Below, piece after piece: positions 14,792 through 26,447 of a stretch of 64,000 nt of DNA (position 1 is the first letter of the stretch; every line of letters begins with the position of its first letter). The DNA is from Mansonella perstans (taxonomy: Eukaryota; Nematoda; Chromadorea; Rhabditida; Onchocercidae), in assembly GCA_037074765.1 (NCBI GenBank), contig JBAMDO010000032.1, positions 186,001-250,000 on the forward strand, read 5' to 3'. Both the position numbers and the translations under genes were made by a program. The notes below the pieces were generated by a model that was not told where the DNA came from, searched no databases, and worked only from the letters and a program-made list of their open reading frames with translations.

Positions 14792-16125
14792 TCACATGAT
14801 ACCTCTCTGTACAACATCTGGAATTTCTCCTTTATGATCTTCAAGCATTGGTCTAGTTTCGTATGTTGTAATGCAGATCTGAAAGAACCATTAGACATTT
14901 CTATATTTTACATGAATGTAAATGCAATATTCATCAAATGTTAACCAACAAGATTACTAACCTTTTTAATAGCATCAACATTTTCCACTAAATCTATGAG
15001 CAAATAAACTGATATGAATCAGCACTACTTCCATCAATGGAAGCATGTTTCATGAAGAAAAATTATGCTAAGATGATTTGTTCATGATTCAATAAAATGA
15101 AAAACGATCTTTCATACCCTACCTGTTGCCTTATATCCGCGATGTATTCTCCACGCAAACCGATATAGTAAATCCGAGTTTTTTCTTCGCCAAAGTTAGT
15201 TGGGAAATGCAAACTGAGATACATTATATTTGAGAATTTTGCGACCTTCGTAGGATAATCTATCTGTGCATTGACGTCCTGTTTAAGTGAAAATTCTTGA
15301 TCAGCTTCTAAAGTCACCGCTTCAAATGACATCTGAAAAAACCGATATGCTGGAAAATAGTGTGTATTCAGTCCTGATAATTAAGCAATCGAACGAAGAA
15401 AAACCACAATTTTCTTATCTAGTCATATAGAAAAACTAGCAAACTAAAGTAAACTTACTGATGGTCGATCCTTATAAAGCCGTACGTGTGATGGATGAGA
15501 ACCATCTAAGTCGCCAGCCAGCACAATACCAGTTATTTTTACATGTCCCTTGAACGGTATGTTGAATAGTAGCTCCTCATCAATGTCGCTTTCTACATAA
15601 ATAGTTCTGAAAGTTTTTTAAAAAAACATCAATTTTTCTTTTAGCTGATACTGTTACTGCAATCCATACAGTATTTCTGCGTATTAAAGCAAAAATGAAA
15701 TTTCGTGATTCTAATTTAGATATTGCGTCGAAAGCCGACCTATCCAATCGATCTTCCCAGTTCTTGAAAACTTTAGCGCCTGAACCTTCAATTGCCTCAT
15801 TCAATACTACTACCTGCAACACATCTCTTGGTATTATTAGTAGGAAAAAGATACAGGTTATGAAATAAGCGTTCTTAGTTACATATAAATATGGAAAAAA
15901 AAAACGACGAAGATCTATTTGGCAAATTCGTCAAATGAGTTCTACAAATTTATGTCCACAAATATCAACACTTAAACAAAGATCTACTCTTACATCACTC
16001 AGAGCTTTACAATAAATTATCGGAACCTTTTGCAAATCAATGTGAGAGTTGATTGCATAACGCATTCCTTCATCTTTTTGCTCGAAATTAGCTTCGTCAT
16101 TTGTGCACTGACAACTGGAACCCAT
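14792..16125 (-). CDS. PITHD1 homologue: PITH-domain protein (PITHD1 family)
   Basis: PITH domains bind the 26S proteasome in the related TXNL1, and human PITHD1 is linked to proteasome and RUNX1 biology; the nematode role is unknown. Five exons give about 205 residues (human 211): 16027-16125, 15740-15813, 15459-15606, 15123-15332 and 14792-14878. The PITH core is clear: a Trp-containing WEDRLDR, then [32 protein letters not shown] and YYIGLRGEY. The joint between exons 2 and 3 (AG|A) recreates the conserved DR-x-x-x-VESD spacing. The first intron's donor is not certain: a weak AAG|GTTCCG restores the family spacing, while a stronger GAT|GTAAGA 33 nt further on would insert 11 residues. The start MGSSCQC is the only Met in frame. 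Confidence 0.9.
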
Positions 16126-16822
16126 GATGCTACAAAAATCTACTCACAAACTATCTTTAAAACTGATAGGAAATATCTAAATTATAATCAGCGCATGATT
16201 ACAATCATATACAGCTGTAAGTATTGTTCTGACAAAATACATATGCAGAATATCATAAGCAGAAAAGAAATCTTAATTTTCTCATTGGAACTAATCATTA
16301 GAACCAACGTAGACAATTTAAGTAGCATAAAATTCTATAAAAAATAGTCAATAACATGTGCACCACTTACTCTATAAATTTAAAACAAAATAAAGAAATA
16401 CAAAAACAAATAACAATAAAAAAAGTTAAATGCACATCCATAAATAGAACAGAATAAATTGTTCATAGAGAGATACCAATTTTACATACCGGCAACTGAT
16501 TACCATGTTTATTTAATACGTAATCATTTCAGATTATCAAAATAAGCAATAAAGTTATACTAACAGAAAGATGAAAAACAAAAATATGGAATGTTTACTT
16601 CCTGGAAGAACAAGTAAAGGAAAAAAAAAAAAAAAAAACATCATAACATAGACCATTACCTACATACCAACTGCAAAACACCGAATTGTTATCATTACCT
16701 TGTAGCTATCAAATGTTATGCGAAAATAAGAAAAAAAACAACTGCATTCATATCAGAATTATATTCTAAAATTTTTTACAAAATATCCAACATAAAAATG
16801 TTCAAAGAAAATAAATTAAATA
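16126..16822. other. Spacer between cyclin Y and PITHD1
   Basis: About 0.7 kb of AT-rich sequence with poly-A runs (for example around 16620-16640). No gene seen. It separates two head-to-tail minus-strand genes. Confidence 0.45.
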
Positions 16823-19490
16823 TCAAGATATGACGACTGGTGTGTGATATTCCTTGATTAACAACTTCTCAGCCGAAAAGCTTTTTCGATGTGCGATTCG
16901 TAAATCCGGTTGGAGTTTGTCCTCATAAATTCGGCTGAGTGCCTACAAGAAGCTGATAAATAATAATCCATATCTGAGAAACTCTTAAATAATATTTTTA
17001 AGCTAAAATGATTCTGAACTAGTTGACTCACTTACATCAATAGCTACTATTCATCATGATATCCGATCGTTCAGTGTTTCCCAATATAACATAATTTCAA
17101 GCCAAATACAGCAACATATAATTTCATAACATTCAATAGATTCAATATTTTTAACTTATCTACGAGAGTACTGTTCCTACAGACAATGATATATGCATGC
17201 TGGATAACGGTAAGTGAAGCAAATTCAAACCTCTAGCTTCCTTGCTCGTTCTTTATATAATGGTTGCAATGGTAACTGTAGGTCGTTAGCCATGGCCAAT
17301 GTTCTCAATTCGTAATAATACTTGGCATAAACAGAACTTGGGACATTAATGTTAAACTCTAGGCATTCTAAAAATTGCCTCTCCAGTTCATTCCTGTAAG
17401 AAAATTTCACTTTTAAATTACAGCGATGGAAATATTTTTATATATGAAATAGACAAATAGTTGTAATTGCGATGTAATTGTGGTAAAAATTTCAGCAACA
17501 ATCATAAGAAAAGTTACATGTCATCAACGTTGGTATCTTTCAAAATTTGACAATAATCGACATTCCAAACAGCCTGATCATCCCACACTTTTGACGCAAG
17601 CATAATAGCTCCTAATACTATTCGACGCCAATTTGATGGGCACAAATCCATTTCAGCGTAATTCAGCAATCGTTCCACATACACCTGACAACAAATTGGA
17701 CGTAGCTGACATACGTAACAACAAGTTAAAAAAAAAAACGAATTTATTTTAATATCTATTTATGCTTGAATTAAAATCTTGTAAAAGGAGCGGAATACAG
17801 AGTAAAGCACATACCAAAGTGATAATTGCGCACTCTGCTGTTAATTGGGCAGCATGGAAAAGAGTCCTGACGAAACGATATATTTGTCGATGATCTGGAT
17901 CTCTTGACATCATTTCGATTGGAATCGGATCTCTCTTAAATTATTGAAACTCAAACCACACAATAATGATTATTTGAGAAAATGGGATAAAATACATCTC
18001 TGGTTTCTTTGTAACACGGAGTCAGAAAGTATTGCGAATATGGATTGCTATCATTCAAACTTAATATGCTGCTCAGTCACAAATACGTTTAACACATTAA
18101 CAGGATGTCTAAGTCAATTTCACAGTATCTCTTAATCCATCGAGATATGAAGAAAATAACCTTTTACGCCAACATTTTTATCACAGTTGACATTTTCCTG
18201 ATTTCGAGAACATCATTACGTAATATAACAACAAATGAGAAAGAATCTTACCGTGATTGGATGAAGTCGTTCTTCAAAAATTTCCATCAACCTCTCATGA
18301 GCACGATTTTTCCGATTCACAATATGATAATAAATTGCTAAGGAAATGCACTTGATCGTATTTTTTAAGTTTGGCTGTGAAATAGTCGAGTCATCGAGAA
18401 ATATCGTAGAACAACTATTTGACTTTTGCAACGGTGACATTACAGCAGACAAGCTCTGCGCATCCAACACATAGAACGAACGACGATTATCCTTCACTAA
18501 ATCGTTCACATTATAACCACATAGACTTCAGAACCGACTTCACCTGTCCGCAAATTCTAGCTAGTTTTTGACTGACTTTCTAAGTCATGAAATTTACTCA
18601 AGCTTCATGATGTTATTTGAACTGCCACTATGCTTCATATCAAACAGGTTATATACAAAAAAGCCACTACAAGTAAAAAGTAAAACTGATTCATATCATA
18701 TTTTATGCAGTTACCATGACTTGCTAATGGTAACTGCATAAAATATATTGCTATCAAGGCTAAAATCAAATCCTCTGATAAAACTAATAGCACTCAAAGT
18801 TTTGAGAATTAAAGCTAACTTCAAGAATTTCATATGAGAGTTGAACAATAAGCAACAACTGTAACAATATTACAAACTAACATTTCATTTCACTTCGACT
18901 TCGTTCCATAAATATTGGCTTAACCATCGGTTGCGTTGATGGATCTTCACCAATCTCTTAAAATTAGCATTTCTACTTTACAATCATTGTATTTTTTTAT
19001 CGATACAAGAAAAAATGTTTAGAAATTAATTTTAGAATAAATATTCTTACTTACCATCGGGTAGTTCTCTTTCACTAATATGAGGAAGAAAATTGGTTGA
19101 AGTGTCTTCTCTTGGAAATGTTTGATTCACATACTAAAAGTAATATCTTTTACTATTTTGTTGAAAAAATTTTTCTTCAGAAATACTAAAACATTTAATT
19201 AACAAACAAATAAACAAGATAAAATAGAACATTTAATTAAAAAACCTGACAATTATAATTATTAGTTTTTCCTCGAAAATGTTTTGAATTTTGAACATAA
19301 ATTTTTGGTAAAAAAAAAAAAAAAAAAAAAACTCCCATAGAAAAAGAAGATTTCATATCATATTGGCACTATTGATATTGGCATTTTTTAGACTAACCTC
19401 ATGATTGGCCTGCTGTCTTATATCGTACATTACCTCTTTGCTTCGTGCAGCAGATGAGGAATCTTGCATACAGCATAAAGCATTTCCCAT
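16823..19490 (-). CDS. ccny-1/cyy-1 homologue: Cyclin Y (membrane-anchored cyclin, CDK14/16-type partner)
   Basis: Cyclin Y activates PCTAIRE/PFTAIRE-type CDKs at the plasma membrane; in C. elegans CYY-1 acts in synapse remodelling. Eight exons give 353 residues: 19398-19490, 19055-19133, 18882-18956, 18252-18496, 17815-17934, 17518-17684, 17231-17393 and 16823-16942. The start MGNALCC fits an N-myristoylation signal with adjacent Cys for palmitoylation, as in the family. The diagnostic blocks are [37 protein letters not shown] (cyclin box), [20 protein letters not shown] and [18 protein letters not shown]. The exon 3/4 joint was chosen at TTTAG|TGAAGG because it keeps the frame and the spacing of the Ser-rich linker. 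The intron upstream of exon 4 contains a perfect hairpin (see 18698-18746). Confidence 0.95.
18698..18746. repeat. Perfect 20-bp inverted repeat with 9-nt loop, inside a cyclin Y intron
   Basis: The left arm at 18698-18717 (ATATTTTATGCAGTTACCAT) and the right arm at 18727-18746 are exact reverse complements, separated by GACTTGCTA. The repeat lies in the intron between cyclin Y exons 3 and 4. Pairing stops abruptly outside the arms. Confidence 0.9.
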
Positions 19491-20593
19491 CAGAAATATG
19501 ATTTACTAGAATCCAGCACTATATCGAATCATTTCTTCATTTCATATTTCTCTTTTAAACTTCAAATAAATTAATCATACGATTAATTAAATTATCCTTC
19601 ATAAATGCTAATTGGAAAAAATAAAAATAAAAATTTTATAAAAAATGCTACTAAAATGCTAATTCTATAAATGTTAATTGAAAATAGAAACTAAACAAGA
19701 AAATTTCTTCTTCTTTTAAAACCAATTTCGTGCAAACTACAAAAATGCTAAAAAATTTTATCGATCAATTAGGATGCTCAATGATATAATTTTTAATTGA
19801 TTGCATGTATTTGATACATTCCTGAAAATGAATTCAGAAAATTTAACTATTTCTATTGATAATATTGGAATGGAAGAAATAATTTCATTGCTAACCTGGT
19901 TTCACTATGTTACAAAGATGCAATTTTAGAAAATGGCAGTGAAAACTTTCTACCCCGACAATTTTGTTCGATGATACGTTTACCGTAGATTGGATGATAC
20001 GGTATTTGATAATTTCTGAATTGTATAGTAGGAATGGGATAGAATGTGAAATATCAAAGAAGTTATAAATAGATTAGAGAGATGTTAACCTTTGACACGT
20101 CTAACCTTTGACATCTATTATGCTATACCTATGGTGATCATAATATCTTAATATTGTTAGCAAAGTTTAAAGATTTTTTATTAGTCATTAATAAGTTAGA
20201 TTATTGTTTATTTAGATTTGTTGTAAGAATATTCCTTCATGTATACTTGCTACTTACTAATGGTATGTCGAAAAGTCCTAGTTTATCTTGTTAATCTCGG
20301 GATCTTATTTGTCTTATTTGGCGCCTATTCTTATTGATTAATTGTCAATTAATTGTTCTGGCATTCCTTGGAAATTATCATCATAGTTTTACTTTCTTCT
20401 CACTGATTGCATAATATTGTTAATGAAGTGTAATATCGATTAAGAAGAAACAGGTTTATCTGGTATATCTGGTATTTCTATAACATATGATATTGCAAAA
20501 TATATCGTTATATATGACGTAACCTTAACAACTTTGTATTATTTATAATAAATTTTTTTGAGGTTTACAATTCTTGAATTTTTAAGATTCAAA
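19491..20593. promoter_or_regulatory. Divergent promoter region, cyclin Y (-) / MYND gene (+)
   Basis: The two genes are transcribed away from each other from this 1.1-kb AT-rich interval. No specific site could be identified. An AATTTTTAAG acceptor-like site at about 20577-20586 immediately precedes the MYND gene start and could accept a spliced leader. Confidence 0.4.
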
Positions 20594-21879
20594 ATGATGA
20601 ATGATGGAAAGGATGTATCGAAAGATGGCCGAAATCATCGTGCAGTTGAAGAGGGTATGATGGTTGTGGAAGCAGAAGGTGAAATGCACGATGATCATTG
20701 GGTACTAGATGATCGTATGAAACGAATGATTATGGATTTACAAAGACATTGGCTTACAGATTATCAACAATCAAGGGAGAAATTATTGGTTGAAATGACT
20801 GAACGAGTAAATTTTAATCCTATTTTTTTGTAATATAATCTGCATATAAGGTTATGGAAGGGAAATATAATTAAGAAGATTGATTCGAACAGGAAGAGAA
20901 GTGGAAGTTCAATTGTTTTTAATATTAACTTACAAAGTGGTTTATGAAGCATGATTCAAAATGTTTTTAAGCAAAACACTGTTGCTTGCTAAAAATTAAT
21001 GCTCACTTCATGAACTAAGTGAATTTACAATAATGCAATTAGGAGATCTAATTATTGAGATTAGTTATCTTTTATTTAACAGATTAACAGTTGAATTGTG
21101 CTAGGAAGAAAATACTAGACGAGGAATATAACTGTCAAATTTGCGTTTTTCAGCTTCATCAAGAATTTCTTTCTGATCAGCAGAAAATCAGGACCGAACT
21201 TCTTACACAATTCAAAGATGAGCTAGATACTACAAGGTTAGTGATCATCAACCTGAACATTTTATTATTTAAATTTGTTGAGCTTTTTCTAGTGAAATTA
21301 TAATTTCTTGTTGCAGAGCTGAATTGGAGGAAAAGTATCGCGAATCTTTGAAAGTTGAATTGGGCAAAATGGCTGAAAAACATAGAAAGGAAATATCAAG
21401 TATCAAGAAAAAACAGTGGTAAATTTTGTAGTTTATTGATAAAATACCAATCCTATTTCTTGTAATATGATTTGGAGTATAGAATATAAAAGTGAAATGT
21501 AATCAGTGAGACTACGAAGAGAAAAAAATAGATCCAATTGTTTTTTTTTTTTTTAATTTATTATTATTTCTTCAGTTGCAGCTCGAATGATAGAAATAGT
21601 GTTGTGGTGTATTCAAATATGATAAAATTTTTAATAAAAAGGTTAGGGAAGATAAAATTTTCGGGAAAATAAATTTATGTGTTTTGATCTTATTGTTCAA
21701 CTTAAAGGTGTTGGCAATGCGAAGCAGAAGCGATTTATCATTGCTGTTGGAATACAGCTTATTGCAGTGTAGAGTGTCAGCAGAGCCATTGGGCGACTCA
21801 TCGGAAGTTTTGCCGTCGTAAGAAGCAAAATACCAGTGCCCATCAGCAGCAACAACAGCAACAACAAAAAAACAATTGA
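20594..21879 (+). CDS. MYND zinc-finger protein, BRA-1/BRA-2 (BS69/BRAM1-like) type
   Basis: Four exons (20594-20806, 21154-21236, 21317-21418, 21708-21879) encode about 189 residues. Residues about 60-135 are a charged coiled coil. The C-terminal MYND finger (exon 4) reads [20 protein letters not shown] followed by [15 protein letters not shown], with all expected Cys/His ligands. The CCWNT/YC wording is characteristic of the ZMYND8/ZMYND11 (BS69) class. A Gln-rich tail (HQQQQQQQQ) ends the protein. Small size, coiled coil plus C-terminal MYND, and absence of PHD/bromo/PWWP domains match C. elegans BRA-1/BRA-2, which resemble human BRAM1 and are reported to bind BMP type I receptors. MYND identity is certain; the BRA assignment is inference. 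Confidence 0.78.
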
Positions 21880-24800
21880 TTATTTGGTGAAGTAGCATTT
21901 TGAAAAAAAACAGGATTGTATTTTTTTATTTATTCCTAGTTAGTTGGAAGAATCTCAAGACAGTGCTTGACTTCTAGATGTAGTTTTTTACTTTTTAAAC
22001 TCTCTCCTTTCCTCTTCGTTTTATTTGACTGAATATTTCAGGGATTAAAGTGGAAATTTTGTACTTGGCTGATTTATTACACTAGCTCGATTTCCGTTGC
22101 ATCAATAACTGTCTTTTAAGAAGTAGGGTTTAATGAGATTAAACTATCCAGTACTTTTTTTACAAATTATAATTATTTTCTGAGCACTGTCTTTGGGATT
22201 CATGGGGCCAACATGTAGGCACTGTTTAATTGTATATTTGTAAGGTTACTAATTATCTGTTGTATAGTATGCTCAATAGCGCAGTGTTGTGTTTTGAGTA
22301 TAATGATCTCCTTCGGCTTCTTTAGCTATTGAAGGTTTGTAAAAGAAAGTCTGAAATCGCTGGTTTTAATTGCATCCTCGTAATCAGTTTCAGTATTGAG
22401 AAGAAAATTTGTTTGTAAATGTATTTGTATGGCCATCTTTTTGAATCTTGTTAAATGAGCCTTATATTCATGATAAAATTGATAATTATTGTTGTAGCGT
22501 ATTGTCACTCGATATTATTCTAATGTTAGTGCTATTATCAAATTCACTAAGTTCAATAGGGCAAAAAATTGGTTTGTCCTAAATACTAATCATTTGTAAG
22601 TTCCCCACATTCGACGACAGAGATGGAGGAGTTAAAGGAGTAAAAAATTATAAATCAGACTTACAATGAAATTTTTAATGCATTTCTTTATTCAATAAAT
22701 TAGACTGAATTCTTGAAGACGCTGAAGCGTATTAGCGGTACTCTTGAACTTAGTAGTATTTCCAGGAATAATATTGCATGAAGCGGATTGTTCAAGAAGA
22801 TAAGACTACAATAAAGATTTATAGATGTGATAATACTTCGCATACATCTAAGAATGAAATATCAAAGCCATGGAAAACGAGAGCACCATTGGAATCAGTT
22901 AATGGAATTTGATGAATTTGAATTCATCTCTTCTTTTTACTGTAGATTAATACGGTTTCATTGCACATTTATTAAACAATAATTGGTGAAGGATCTCATG
23001 TAGATTAGAAAGTGTTTGATAGAGCACGAATCTGTGCTTTGGTGCAAAATTGCTACATTATTCTATCACAGTGCAGTACTTGTCCCATATAGTGATAATG
23101 TGCATTATTCTATCACAGTGCAGCACCTGTTCCGTATAGTGATAATGTGCATGTTATGTTATTTTTTACTGATTTGCGTATTTTCGATATTACAGAAATG
23201 TGTTGGAATTCACCCACACTTAGTTTTTGAAAAATTTAAGTTCGATTGTATTTAAAAAAGAGAATCACGTTGATATTTACGTATTTTTTACTGTGCTAAT
23301 TCAGCATAAATTTGTAATAACTGTGAGTGATTAGTTAAATTCATTGAAAGTCTTTGGTACTCTGTTTCTTCACTGACCATTGCCACTCTATTTGGATGTG
23401 AACAAATGGGGGGGAAATTGATATGGCTCAATTCCATTTCATAATCTTATATATCTAAATATTTCAACCGTAATTGGATACGATTGTTCTTGCATGGTTT
23501 GGTATCATCTTTTTTGCATACCAAATTACTTTTATTCAAGAATGTAACATAAATATTTCATAAGCTGGATCTACTACAGACGAGTTTTCACGTTATGAAT
23601 TTATGCGGAACAGTGACTTGAAAAGACTTTGTTTTATGTGGAGGAAAAATTTACGAATGTTTCTGAAGAACTTCAAGCGCGAAGAAGATTACGTCTGGCC
23701 AGAATGCCTGTTTTACTAGATTACCATAGGCATTTTTTTATGCGAGTCATTCAATTTGTAGTTTTGTTAAAATATCAGGAACAGGCAGAGAAAATCAAAT
23801 TTTTGATCCAGAAGAAAAAAGTGATTTCAGTGAACAAGTAAATATTTATAGATTCATCAAGAGAGATGGAATTATCGACCACTGTTATCCTTTATTCTCC
23901 CTATTAGATTAATTGTTAATTCAAATTTAAAAAGCACTCACTGTATTGCCTTTTATGAACTATGACAGATATTTTTGACAAAGGAAATGATTAACATTAC
24001 TATTGCACTTTAATTTGTTTAATCACGTTGCGTTTTTTTTTTTGCTGCTATTGAAGTATATTTTACTTTTACTACGCTGTACTTCTATTTACCTGGTTCG
24101 AATTAGTTGTCAAGTATAACTAATCTTGTAATTCCGACTACACGAATTGTAAATATGGTCACATTTCATCTTTTCTGGTTTATTGGTAATTAGCAGTATG
24201 GATTTAAAATGTTTTTAGTACTCTTGGCCTACTGTTAGTAAAGTAAAACATAATCAGTTTCAAAATTTTTAGAAAAAGATGCTCTTTTCTTTTTAAAGTG
24301 GAAATTTTCAACTCGAAGATTAAAGTTACATTTAGAAAGGTTAATTCTATCGAAGAAATACTAAAAACACTTTCAAAATACTATTTTCGCTCAAAATACT
24401 CCCTGTGAGTTGTTTCGTTCGTTCATTCATGTGATTATTTGTAATTATAATTCTTTGTTCACTTGATCAAAGTTATTCATTCATGATTAGAACAAAATCA
24501 ACAAAAAAGACAAATTAAAGTGAAGAGATTTATTCAATGGTTATCACATATTTTTTATCCAGTAAAAAATGAGGAAAACTATTAATAGCTTAACAAGGAA
24601 AAATTTGTCTGTTGTGAATTAATTTCTGACTGTAAAAAGTTGCGTATTCCTACAACTACAAGATATATTTACACATTTGATAAGGACTGTGTTATTGTTA
24701 CTGGATGGAATTAAAGCATTATTTCTACCGATCCTTGAGAGATTAAAAATTGCTTGGAGAAGGATTGAATTTTTTGCCTGTTGTGTTTCACTGGGAAAAT

Positions 24801-25444
24801 TCTGATTATTTAAAAATTTTTAGTTTCATTGTAATGATGCAGAATGATAACAGCTTCGCTCAATTCAATTTGGTTGAAAAGGGATAATTGTTGGTAAGCG
24901 ATTAGCAGTTATTGAATCAATCTTCAATTTTACATCGGAATTTGAGAAGATATCTTTTTTTTCTCTCGTAATATCTGGCATTTCTGCAATTTGATCCGTT
25001 ATCTTCTATGTTTCTCCTTTTTGCAAATCAATGGGAAACTCCTTATTCTCTTCTCGAGCTTAATCCTATCTCAATACACACTTTACCACATTGTGGATTA
25101 TTGTATTGCTAGGAGAAATAGTAAAGGATTTCTGATTCACGCAATATTTCTAAAAGTGATTGATCAAAATGTGGTTATATATATTCAAATAAATAGTAAA
25201 GATTGGTTTACATTTTTCTTCATCCTCGTCCTCCTGCTTCTTCTCTCCCGCCTCTCAATTATTCATAATTTCCGAAAAAATAACACTTTTTTGGACTGCA
25301 AAATAATTTGATACGACATTGCAAAAAAACCAGTTTTGAAGAATAGGCTTAATTTTCTGGAGAATCCAAAGTAAAATGAACAAGTTGTACGAAACGAAGG
25401 AACAGAAAGAAGAAAACGAAGGAAGGATTTAAAGAATTACTTTC
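21880..25444. other. Long gene-poor interval
   Basis: About 3.6 kb with no recognisable exon chain on either strand. Several short frames exist (for example 23629-23841 and 24991-25311) but show no motif. It includes the 3' UTR of the MYND gene and a 47-bp tandem duplication near 23055. Confidence 0.5.
23055..23148. repeat. 47-bp tandem duplication (2 copies)
   Basis: Two adjacent copies of a unit containing TATTCTATCACAGTGCAG and ATAGTGATAATGTGCA are offset by 47 bp, with a few substitutions between them. Confidence 0.85.
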
Positions 25445-25775
25445 GTTTACCCATGACAATTTTCAACTGTAAATGAATGGTCTGTCATACCGCTTCATCT
25501 GTTTACCCATAACAATTTTCAACTGTAAATGAATGATCTGTCACACCGCTTCATCTCCGTTTACCCATAACAATTTTCAACTGTAAATGAATGATCTGTC
25601 ACACCGCTTCATCTCCGTTTACCCATAACAATTTTCAACTGTAAATGAATGATCTGTCACACCGCTTCATCTCCGTTTACCCATAACAATTTTCAACTGT
25701 AAATGAATGATCTGTCACACCGCTTCATCTCCGTTTACCCATAACAATTTTCAACTGTAAATGAATGGTCTGTCA
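25445..25775. repeat. 58-bp minisatellite, six copies
   Basis: Units begin with GTTTACCCAT at 25445, 25501, 25559, 25617, 25675 and 25733. Spacing is 58 bp except the first interval (56 bp). Internal copies are almost identical, while the first and last carry a TGGTCTGTCA variant, so growth was from the inside. It is not a CRISPR array: there are no unique spacers. Confidence 0.95.
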
Positions 25776-26447
25776 AAGAACAACATTTTGTCCAAAGTCT
25801 TTGGTGATGGAATGACCTAAATTGGATTCAGTGCTTTTTGTTTGCCTCTATCTTGATTTATGTTTTACCACAATTATTTCCTTTCTCCCCTCCAACTATT
25901 CAGTATTTTGTTATCGTCTGTCAGTATTTTATCTCATGATAATAGTTGTAAAAGTGCCTTTTTCACAATAATGCCCCAATTTTTCGAAGAACATTGCAAT
26001 AAAACTTTTTGAACCCATCTTCATACCAAATAAATATCTATTACCCTTGTCTGGCTACTCCATCGATACAGCAAGAGAATAAACCCTCTCGTATTCTCTT
26101 AACACAATTATCTTCTATATGTTTGATTTCAATTAAAGATTATCTATGAAATTTAACCTTAAATGTCGGTGAATGAATGAGCGTAACTATCAGTCCTGCT
26201 CATTCTATTATTCACTATTCTCCGAACATTTTCATCTTTCTCTTGTTGAATGGTAGCTGTTTCTATCAATTATCAACGAAAATAAAACTAGTAAGTTGAA
26301 CAATAACTTTTACAAAAATTTCCCTTCTTAGAGATGTTATTTTCCTCGATTTTTTTTTCCAAAAATAAATAATTGCTGGGGAAAGAATAGAATTCTCTTT
26401 AAAGTATTTAATTACATTTGTGATCATAATTCTATTACTATTGTAGA
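25776..26447. promoter_or_regulatory. 5' flank of the elongase gene
   Basis: No gene seen. A clear acceptor-like sequence, ACTATTGTAG, ends two bases before the elongase ATG, which suggests that the mRNA is trans-spliced to a leader with a very short 5' UTR. Confidence 0.45.

Noticed and set aside
25445..25775. CRISPR-like array
   Set aside because: Repeats are contiguous 58-bp units with no unique spacers, in a eukaryotic genome.
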